A stretch of 64,000 nt of DNA. Source: Flavobacterium sp. Lineage in GTDB: Bacteria; Bacteroidota; Bacteroidia; Flavobacteriales; Flavobacteriaceae. A program made the translations under genes and the position numbers. The DNA lies in contig JAIPAM010000007.1 of assembly GCA_021740105.1 (NCBI GenBank), positions 1 through 64,000 on the forward strand, written 5' to 3'. Shown one piece after another: positions 58,270 through 64,000 of the stretch; the stretch's first letter is position 1; each line of letters starts with the position of its first letter. Below the pieces are notes generated by a model. It saw only the letters and a list, made by a program, of their open reading frames with translations, had not been told where the DNA came from and made no database searches.

Positions 58270-59166
58270 TTACTTTTTATTCCGAGGATGTGAATCACCG
58301 TAGACCTTCTTCAACTCAAACAAACTGCTTTGAGTATATATTTGTGTCGACGCCAAACTAGAATGTCCTAATAATTCCTTTACAGAATTTAAATCGGCAC
58401 CATTGTTTAAAAGATGGGTTGCAAAAGTATGTCGTAATATATGTGGACTCTTTTTTACCTTCTCGGAAACAGCACTAAAGTAATTATTTATTAACCGATA
58501 AACTAAAGAATCATTCATTTTAACACCTTTTAACGTTAAAAAGAAAATGTCATTATCGGTAATTCTTTCTAAATAAGCGCGTTCGGTTAAATATAATTTT
58601 ATCTGACTTGCAATAGTTGGCAATAAAGGTAGAATTCTTTCTTTATTTCTTTTTCCTAAAACTTTTAAAGTGGCATTAGAAAGATCAATATTCAACATTT
58701 TTAAATGAATTAACTCTGTTCTTCGAATACCCGTAGAATAAAATAAGTCAATCATTAATTTATCCCTAATCCCTTCAAACCCCTCTGGATAGTTTATTGA
58801 GTTTAGTACTTCGTCCAGTTCTTTTTCTGAAAAAGGGATTTGAAGTGTTTTTGGAGTTTTTAAAGATTTGTGTTTTAATAAAGGGCTAATTGCTATTTGC
58901 TTCGTCTTTAATAGAAATTTATAATAGGATTTTAATGAGGCGATTTTTCTATTTACTGAGGTGTTGGAAATTTGCGCATCAACTAAGGTTACAATCCAAC
59001 TCCGAATCAAACTGTAATTTACATTTAATAAATCGTCAGAATCAAATTCGGAATAGATATAGGTTTCAAAAGAAATCAAATCGTTGAGATACGCATTTAC
59101 CGTATGGGGCGAATACTTTTTTTCTAATTGTAGGTAATCTCGAAATGCCGTTTTGCTATTTTCCAT
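58270..59166 (-). CDS. xerC: Tyrosine recombinase XerC
   Basis: 298 residues. N-terminal SAM-like core-binding domain (1-100) and the catalytic domain with the full hexad: Arg148 (TGIRRTEL), Lys172 (GKRNKERILP), His242 and Arg245 (HILRHTFATHLL), His268 (ELLGHSS) and Tyr277 (TQIYTQ). Resolves chromosome dimers at dif with XerD. The start ATG at 59166 follows the T run of the rpsU terminator without any gap. Confidence 0.94.
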   Translation of the reverse strand: MENSKTAFRDYLQLEKKYSPHTVNAYLNDLISFETYIYSEFDSDDLLNVNYSLIRSWIVTLVDAQISNTSVNRKIASLKSYYKFLLKTKQIAISPLLKHKSLKTPKTLQIPFSEKELDEVLNSINYPEGFEGIRDKLMIDLFYSTGIRRTELIHLKMLNIDLSNATLKVLGKRNKERILPLLPTIASQIKLYLTERAYLERITDNDIFFLTLKGVKMNDSLVYRLINNYFSAVSEKVKKSPHILRHTFATHLLNNGADLNSVKELLGHSSLASTQIYTQSSLFELKKVYGDSHPRNKK

Positions 59167-59213
59167 AAAAAAACCGTTAGCATCAAAGTTAAAAACTTTT
59201 AATGACTAACGGT
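59167..59213 (-). terminator. Terminator/attenuator between rpsU and xerC, abutting the xerC ATG
   Basis: ACCGTTAG (59173-59180) pairs with CTAACGGT (59206-59213); a nested AAAGTT/AACTTT stem lies inside. On the minus strand a run of seven T leads straight into the xerC ATG. Confidence 0.75.
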
Positions 59214-59234
59214 ACTATTTTGTAAAAAGTTATA

Positions 59235-59432
59235 TTATAAACTTTCCAAATTGTCTTTCATATTTTGAATGTAAGCCGCCTTTTGAATTTTCATTCTATT
59301 GGTAACAGATGGCTTAATAAAAGCAGTACGTGCACGCAACTGACGAACAGTTCCTGTTTTATCAAATTTTCTTTTATAGCGCTTTAATGCTCTATCGATA
59401 TTTTCTCCGTCTTTAATTGGTATAATTAACAT
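59235..59432 (-). CDS. rpsU: Ribosomal protein bS21
   Basis: 65 residues, full length (PIKDGENIDRALKRYKRKFDKTG, RTAFIKPSVTNRMKIQKAAYIQ). Small-subunit protein near the anti-Shine-Dalgarno. In Bacteroidota, published work on Flavobacterium johnsoniae describes bS21 with bS18/bS6 sequestering the anti-SD, so most mRNAs lack SD sequences. The gene's own leader has a strong SD (59441-59448) and a TAnnTTTG promoter (59462-59469); downstream is a terminator. These features fit autoregulation. Confidence 0.96.
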   Translation of the reverse strand: MLIIPIKDGENIDRALKRYKRKFDKTGTVRQLRARTAFIKPSVTNRMKIQKAAYIQNMKDNLESL

Positions 59433-59440
59433 AATATAGA

Positions 59441-59448
59441 CACCTCCT
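59441..59448 (-). promoter_or_regulatory. Strong Shine-Dalgarno (AGGAGGTG) of rpsU
   Basis: On the minus strand AGGAGGTG is fully complementary to the canonical anti-SD core (CACCTCCT) and stands eight bases before the ATG. None of the other start regions I inspected here (rpoB, tuf, rplL, rplA, secE, hpf, dnaA, htrA, nadA, ACAD) has such a sequence. Confidence 0.85.
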
Positions 59449-59461
59449 CTCGTTAAGAGTG

Positions 59462-59469
59462 CAAATGTA
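59462..59469 (-). promoter_or_regulatory. -7 box (TACATTTG) of rpsU
   Basis: Exact TAnnTTTG match. Transcription would begin near 59455, which gives a leader of about 22 bases that contains the SD. The upstream DNA holds TAATTAT repeats and no clear -33. Confidence 0.5.
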
Positions 59470-59505
59470 ATTATTAATTATTAATTGTGGGTTATAAATT
59501 TTAAA

Positions 59506-60675
59506 TTATTTTACCGCCGGCTTGTAATCCTGTTTGTCAATAATCATTTTGGATAAAATTTCTTTAAGAATTTCTGAAGTACCTCCACCAATTGGTCCCA
59601 AACGGCTGTCTCTAAATAATCGCGCCAAAGGATATTCTTCCATATAACCATACCCCCCTAACATTTGAAGACAACTGTATATGGTTTCGTCTGCTACTTT
59701 GGTCGATTTTAATTTAGCCATAGTAGCCTCTTTAACTACATATTCGCCTTTGTCTAATCGAGCTGCAGCTGCATAATTAAATATTTTACAATGCTCCACC
59801 TCGGTTGCATGTTCTACAATAGTATGTCGTAACGCCTGAAATTTATTAATTTTTGTTCCAAATGCTTCTCGTTGTGACATATAATCTATTGTATAATCGA
59901 TCGCATATTCCGCTCTTGCATGTGCATTAATAGCCATAATTAATCGCTCGGAAGCAAAATGTTGCATGATATATGGAAAGCCTTTTCCTTCTTCACCCAT
60001 CAAATTTTCTACTGGTATCTCCACATTATCAAATGCAATTTCTGCAGTATCGGATGCTCTCCAGCCCAGCTTATCTAACTTCGTAGCCGAAATTCCTTTT
60101 AAATTAGTATCCATCAAGAAAATGCTAATTCCTTTATTTCCAAGTTCCGGACTTGTTTTGGCAGCTACTACATAATAATCTGCATATACCCCATTTGTAA
60201 TAAAGGTTTTAGATCCATTAATCACATATTTATCACCCACTTTCACCGCTGTTGTTCTCATTCCTGCAACATCACTTCCCCCAAAAGGTTCTGTGATACA
60301 CAAAGCACCTATCTTATCACCCAAAATACTTGGCACTAAATAATCTTGTTTAATTCTTTCATCCCCTTCAGCATTTAAATGCGTCATTGCCAAATAAGTA
60401 TGTGCCCAAATAGCTGCAGCAAAACCAGAGGATTTAATTTTTTGAAGTTCCTCAAGAAACACTACAGTATAAAATAAATCTAAATTCATCCCTCCATACG
60501 ATTCTGGATAAGCAATTCCAAAAAAACCCATTTCGCCGAACTTTTTCCAAATAAAGCGTTCAATAGTACCTGTTTTTTCCCATTTTTCTATATGGGGTAC
60601 TACTTCTTTTTGTAAAAAGTCTTTTAAACTTTTTCTAAATAGTTCATGCTCTTCTGTAAAATAAATCGAATTCAT
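59506..60675 (-). CDS. Acyl-CoA dehydrogenase
   Basis: 389 residues, full length. FAD enzyme of beta-oxidation or a related acyl-CoA pathway. CITEPFGGSDVAGMRTTA (substrate/FAD contacts), the N-terminal FRKSLKDFLQKEVVPHIEKWEKTG and the C-terminal MLGGYGYMEEYPLARLFRDSRLGPIGGGTSEILKEIL region (residues about 345-380) are characteristic. Chain-length preference cannot be stated. Last of a five-gene minus-strand run. Confidence 0.93.
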   Translation of the reverse strand: MNSIYFTEEHELFRKSLKDFLQKEVVPHIEKWEKTGTIERFIWKKFGEMGFFGIAYPESYGGMNLDLFYTVVFLEELQKIKSSGFAAAIWAHTYLAMTHLNAEGDERIKQDYLVPSILGDKIGALCITEPFGGSDVAGMRTTAVKVGDKYVINGSKTFITNGVYADYYVVAAKTSPELGNKGISIFLMDTNLKGISATKLDKLGWRASDTAEIAFDNVEIPVENLMGEEGKGFPYIMQHFASERLIMAINAHARAEYAIDYTIDYMSQREAFGTKINKFQALRHTIVEHATEVEHCKIFNYAAAARLDKGEYVVKEATMAKLKSTKVADETIYSCLQMLGGYGYMEEYPLARLFRDSRLGPIGGGTSEILKEILSKMIIDKQDYKPAVK

Positions 60676-60698
60676 AGGGACTTTTTTATTGTATCTTT

Positions 60699-61559
60699 TT
60701 AGAATTCCAAATATAAACTAATAATATCTAATTTTTCACTTGGAAAATCGTTAATTTTTGTTAAATCCTCAGAATTTTTAAAATCGCCATTCATACTTCT
60801 ATAAGTTACAATTGATTTTGCCAAAGCATATTTAAAATATGGGAATAACATAAGCTCTTTTATTGAGGCATTATTAATGTCTATTTTCTTAATTCTGGGT
60901 AAAGCAGTAACTATAAAATATTTATTTAAATTCTCAATAACTTCAGGGGAAAGTCCCCAAATATCATCCATTTGCTTCAAGCTCACAAATCCGCCTAGTA
61001 TTCCTTTTTGCTTCAAAATTCGATCGGATAATGCCGGTCCAATCCCATATACTTTTATTAAATCTTCTTTTGTAGCAATATTAATATCTTTCAAGACTAT
61101 CTTTTCTGTTTTCTTTTCAAATGGCTTGTAATTGTTTGCTTTTCGTTTATTAACCCAATCAGGAAATTTAAAATAGGGAGAAATAGCACTCAATAAAGAA
61201 TCAGAAACTTGGGTTACTTTTTGAAATTCTAAGGCAGAATTTACATATTGATTGGTTTTTCTGAAATTTAAAAGTCGATCAATTTCAGCAACTGACATTC
61301 CTAATTTACTCCCTTTATAATCGGTAATAAAATTCGGATTGAACGGATAAATTTTAGGAACATAATTTTGCTTTTCTACTTTTAAGGAATCCACTTTAGA
61401 TTGTAAAGAAATCCATTTTTGTTTCTCGGAATCCTTACTATTTTCGATAGTTGGACCCAAATAGAAAAAGGCAAATTGACAAATCACACATAGCAAGACC
61501 AAAAGAAAAATCCCACTTCTTTGTGATTTTGAATACTGGAAGTAGGATTTTAATTTCAT
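60699..61559 (-). CDS. Helix-hairpin-helix protein (ComEA-like repeats), membrane-anchored
   Basis: 286 residues. One TM near the N-terminus (about 15-35), then three helix-hairpin-helix-type units: about 95-135, about 160-215 (VLKDINIATKEDLIKVYGIGPALSDRILKQK, with GIGPALSDRI as the hairpin) and about 225-286 (IDINNASIKELMLFPYFKYALAKSIVTYR). HhH repeats bind DNA non-specifically in ComEA during uptake; with only this evidence a DNA-binding role at the envelope is a guess. Between PspC and acyl-CoA dehydrogenase. Confidence 0.82.
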   Translation of the reverse strand: MKLKSYFQYSKSQRSGIFLLVLLCVICQFAFFYLGPTIENSKDSEKQKWISLQSKVDSLKVEKQNYVPKIYPFNPNFITDYKGSKLGMSVAEIDRLLNFRKTNQYVNSALEFQKVTQVSDSLLSAISPYFKFPDWVNKRKANNYKPFEKKTEKIVLKDINIATKEDLIKVYGIGPALSDRILKQKGILGGFVSLKQMDDIWGLSPEVIENLNKYFIVTALPRIKKIDINNASIKELMLFPYFKYALAKSIVTYRSMNGDFKNSEDLTKINDFPSEKLDIISLYLEF

Positions 61560-61569
61560 AATACAAGTT

Positions 61570-61797
61570 TTATAAGTCGAAAACAGAACTCCGTTTTGCT
61601 CGAATGAGATCTTTTAGTCGCCACCAAAAGGCCAATGTTAAATATACCCCAAACCAAAGTCCTGCGGTTACAAATGAGATGTAAATAAAAAACAACCTTA
61701 CACTGTTGGCTCGCATTCCCAAAGCATCTGCAAGTCGCGAAGAAACATGAAAACCGTGTCTCTCAAAAAAATATTTAAGCCGAAGTATTAATTTCAT
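61570..61797 (-). CDS. PspC-domain protein, short
   Basis: 75 residues: an N-terminal charged helix (KLILRLKYFFERHGFHVSSRLADALGMRANSVRLFF) and a TM segment (about 36-58). The arrangement matches the PspC domain, first seen in phage-shock regulators, but with no C-terminal sensory part. Function unknown. In a compact operon 11 bases before the HhH gene. Confidence 0.75.
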   Translation of the reverse strand: MKLILRLKYFFERHGFHVSSRLADALGMRANSVRLFFIYISFVTAGLWFGVYLTLAFWWRLKDLIRAKRSSVFDL

Positions 61798-61831
61798 TGT
61801 TCTAAATTTAAAACGATTACAAATTTAGCAT

Positions 61832-63106
61832 TTATACTTCAGATTTCAATAATTCCATTCCAATTGCACATTCCAAGCACCGGCTTTTATTACAATATTC
61901 ATTTTTCAATTGCAATAATGCTTGGGTTTCAAAGGCATTTTTCGCTTTTAAACCAAAGGAAGTAAACTTGTCTATAATTGCATTTGATTCCGGCTGGACT
62001 TGGTTTAACAACGTTATTAATTTTTCCGATATTTCTTTGCCTTGGCTTTTAGCGTAGGCAAATTGTATTGGAATGATCGTATTTATTATCAGTAAATCCA
62101 CGAATGATTTCGACAATGCTTTCTTTTTTTTCGGACTAATTTTATCAAATTGATAATGGGTATCCCAATATTCGGATACCGACTTGTCGAAAATTTTATA
62201 AATAGCAGCTACACTATCGGCTTTAATGATTTTTGAAAATAGCTGCTGCTGACAATAATATACATTTGCCAATTGTGAAACTCGAATTGTTGGAAAATTA
62301 TCAGGTCGGTGTTTGAAAAATTGCAACGGTGTAAAGGAATTGGATTGGAGTTGGTATTTCTGAACCAAATAGTCAAAATTCGTTTTTAGCTTTTTATAAT
62401 AGTGATCTTCTTTTTTTATTTCTAATAATCCCGCGATACCAAAAAGCAAACTTTCCAAATTGAATAGATCGTTTCCTTCTTTACGAATGATTGAAAAGGG
62501 AATTGAATTGGCCATATCATATAAGGAATCGCCATTGGTGTTTAAACCAAAATTTTTGGCTAACTGGCAAAACAAAATTGCATCCCAGTCTTGTAGGGTG
62601 CTTTCAGCTAAATCAAGAATAGGATTGGATTTTCGCTCTAAACGTTCAAAAAACAACCGCTCTTGCCAACTCAACATTATAAATGAATCGACGAACTCAA
62701 TTTGCTTCTCACAATAAATCCATGATTTTGGAGAAACTAACGAATGGTAATTTTGGAGTGTTTCTTTGGAAACAAGTTCTTTAAGAATCAATACCGGGAT
62801 TTCAGTGTTGTTTTTTCGATAGATTTCAACGTCATGTTCCCAAACCACATGCAAAATTACACTATCATAATTGGAATCTTTTTCGTGATGGTGCGCATAC
62901 CAATCGGAAGATTTGAGGTGAATTTCAACATTCCCAGCCCATTTTTGATTTTCAATTGTAATTTGAGAATTAAAAAAATCGGGGCCCGCAAGTTGTAGGT
63001 AGCTACCCGAATTCTCGATAGTCAATTTCTCCCCGTTGGAAGTTGTTAAATTCGAAGTATCGAATTTCTTGAATTTCCACAAATAGTGCAGGAAATCTTC
63101 TTTCAT
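61832..63106 (-). CDS. DUF2851 family protein
   Basis: 424 residues. N-terminal EDFLHYLWKFKKFDTSNL and the GDFNLQLAGPDFFNSQ-type stretch (here YLQLAGPDFFNSQITI), followed by KWAGNVEIHLKSSDWYAHHHEKDSNYDSVILHVVWEHD (about 55-92) are DUF2851 signatures. A cysteine-rich end (SRCLECAIGMELL) is also typical. Function unknown. Upstream of the PspC gene by 34 bases. Confidence 0.88.
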   Translation of the reverse strand: MKEDFLHYLWKFKKFDTSNLTTSNGEKLTIENSGSYLQLAGPDFFNSQITIENQKWAGNVEIHLKSSDWYAHHHEKDSNYDSVILHVVWEHDVEIYRKNNTEIPVLILKELVSKETLQNYHSLVSPKSWIYCEKQIEFVDSFIMLSWQERLFFERLERKSNPILDLAESTLQDWDAILFCQLAKNFGLNTNGDSLYDMANSIPFSIIRKEGNDLFNLESLLFGIAGLLEIKKEDHYYKKLKTNFDYLVQKYQLQSNSFTPLQFFKHRPDNFPTIRVSQLANVYYCQQQLFSKIIKADSVAAIYKIFDKSVSEYWDTHYQFDKISPKKKKALSKSFVDLLIINTIIPIQFAYAKSQGKEISEKLITLLNQVQPESNAIIDKFTSFGLKAKNAFETQALLQLKNEYCNKSRCLECAIGMELLKSEV

Positions 63107-63196
63107 TTTAAATGGCGTTTAATAAAGGTAATTACATTGTCGAATGTAGTCAAAAAAGCCACACCGAAAACATTACCCCGAAAAAAGAAGTGTTAA

Positions 63197-63679
63197 TTAT
63201 CTGAGGAGATACAATTTGGCGCAAGCCCGAGCATCCGATAACGCTTCGTGATGGTTCAATTGAATATTCATAACACGACAGCAATCGCTGAGTTTAGCTG
63301 GTTTAAATCCTTTGGCTTTGTATATTTTTACGGTGCATTCCCAACGAGAACCAATATTTAAACTATCGTAATCCAACCCATGAAACGCCATAGTCTTCGC
63401 TAATACATTTCGATCGAAACTTTCATTGTGCGCCACCACTACCCTATTTTGTAATCGTTTTTGAATTTCTGGAAAAACTTGAGGGAACGTCTTTGCATTT
63501 ACCGTGTCCTTTGGATAAATTCCGTGAACCTGAATCGTGAATGGAGAATAATAATTGTTATGCGGTTTAATTAATGTCACAAATTCATCGACAATCACTC
63601 CGTTTTCAACTGTAACAATTCCCACAGAACAGGGATGATATCCAATTGCAGTTTCAAAATCAATAGCGGTGAAAGTCAT
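63197..63679 (-). CDS. DnaQ-like 3'-5' exonuclease
   Basis: 160 residues from ATG 63679 (a TTG 18 bases upstream is unlikely). DEDD-type exonuclease: Exo I FTAIDFETAIG, Exo II VVAHNESFDRNVL, Exo III HEALSDARACAKL with the conserved His and Asp. Resembles the Bacteroidota 'exonuclease/DNA polymerase III epsilon' paralogues; DNA or RNA as substrate is open. First gene of the run that ends with acyl-CoA dehydrogenase. Confidence 0.9.
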   Translation of the reverse strand: MTFTAIDFETAIGYHPCSVGIVTVENGVIVDEFVTLIKPHNNYYSPFTIQVHGIYPKDTVNAKTFPQVFPEIQKRLQNRVVVAHNESFDRNVLAKTMAFHGLDYDSLNIGSRWECTVKIYKAKGFKPAKLSDCCRVMNIQLNHHEALSDARACAKLYLLR

Positions 63680-63732
63680 TTTTATTTTTTGCGGCAATTT
63701 ACAAATGTTCTCGCTAGAAAAACAATTTCTAT

Positions 63733-63740
63733 TATATTTG
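63733..63740 (+). promoter_or_regulatory. -7 box (TATATTTG) of the right-edge gene
   Basis: Exact TAnnTTTG match 15 bases before the ATG at 63756; implied leader is about 10 bases. Confidence 0.35.
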
Positions 63741-63755
63741 TTAAAAAGTTATTCT

Positions 63756-64000
63756 ATGAAAAAGCAGCTCCTTCTCCTTATAATTGCATTTCACTCGGTT
63801 GTGTTGTTTTCGCAAAAGTCAAACAGCGGAATCAAAGTTACCTTTGAGAGAAAATCCAATGGTTCGTTAATTGAAAACCAAGATCCACTCGTATTTTATG
63901 CCAATGAAAATAACGGCTGGCTTACTACCGAAAAAAGGATTTCAACCCAACTCCCGACGCCTTTTGAGGAGAATTTCATTGATTATAAAAACAACCATTG
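63756..64000 (+). CDS. Exported protein, partial (C-terminus beyond right edge)
   Basis: 81 codons are visible. Signal peptide MKKQLLLLIIAFHSVVLFSQ, followed by IKVTFERKSNGSLIENQ and NENNGWLTTEKRIS, which look like a mature extracytoplasmic domain. No family can be named from the visible part. It is divergent from the exonuclease gene with 76 bases between starts. Confidence 0.75.
   Translation, partial: MKKQLLLLIIAFHSVVLFSQKSNSGIKVTFERKSNGSLIENQDPLVFYANENNGWLTTEKRISTQLPTPFEENFIDYKNNH

Noticed and set aside
58270..59166. XerC as the integrase of a mobile element
   Set aside because: It sits in the conserved rpsU-hpf-tuf core neighbourhood and has the standard length and XerC catalytic set, so a housekeeping role is far more likely.
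1..64000. CRISPR arrays, complete insertion sequences, toxin-antitoxin pairs, restriction-modification or other defence genes
   Set aside because: I looked for regular short repeats with unique spacers, transposase signatures and defence motifs and saw none.

Overview
The window reads as a chromosomal segment of a Bacteroidota bacterium of the Flavobacteriaceae, most likely Flavobacterium or a close relative. The support is direct: AT-rich DNA; start codons with A/T-rich leaders and no Shine-Dalgarno sequence except at rpsU; repeated TAnnTTTG boxes (the Bacteroidota -7 element) upstream of genes; type IX secretion (T9SS) C-terminal sorting domains; and lineage-typical families (DUF4199, DUF2851, DUF3467, a roughly 480-residue GAPDH, an MMTINK-type SurA-like protein pair). 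I see no CRISPR array, complete insertion sequence, prophage or rRNA operon.

Layout. 1-2691 (minus): an exported/surface operon of a T9SS-sorted small protein, a predicted outer-membrane barrel protein and a repeat-rich protein with phage tail-fibre-like repeats that runs off the left edge; a seven-TM AraC-type regulator is divergent (2873-4009). 4010-4549: gene-free, with a tRNA 3'-end remnant, a strong terminator, a 10-bp direct repeat and the nad promoter. 4550-7887: nadC-nadA-nadB, the complete aspartate-to-nicotinate-mononucleotide branch of NAD synthesis. 7890-10860 (minus): hisS, an S33-family peptidase lipoprotein and a DUF4199 protein. 11050-16328: ABC permease, prmC with a GNAT, ribD-HAD-yigZ, and a thioesterase. 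16510-19139: dnaA, a low-molecular-weight phosphatase and an RsmI-like methyltransferase. 19179-22400 (minus): a lysozyme-like protein, then dapF-GNAT-mltG (cell wall). 22524-25528: htrA/degP and the extended GAPDH. 25616-34179 (minus): amino-acid permease, aconitase, and a PPIase-PPIase-MoxR envelope-folding operon. 34395-35984: prfC. 36092-44047 (minus): a 2,651-residue T9SS surface protein.

44319-63679 is almost entirely minus strand and holds the information-processing core. In transcription order it has a five-gene operon (exonuclease, DUF2851, PspC, HhH, acyl-CoA dehydrogenase), then rpsU, xerC, hpf, tRNA-Thr(TGT), tRNA-Tyr(GTA), tRNA-Thr(GGT), tuf, tRNA-Trp(CCA), secE, nusG, rplK, rplA, rplJ, rplL, rpoB, rpoC and a DUF3467 gene. 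A partial exported-protein gene starts on the plus strand at 63756 and runs off the right edge.

Most of the window is ordinary core genome. The points that most deserve a second look are the strong Shine-Dalgarno at rpsU in a genome that otherwise lacks them, the rpsU terminator that abuts the xerC start codon, the tRNA-operon promoter whose start point falls inside the hpf terminator, the possible integration scar at 4096-4215, and the two surface proteins built from modules that resemble phage structural proteins. I found no clearly new defence or mobile system.
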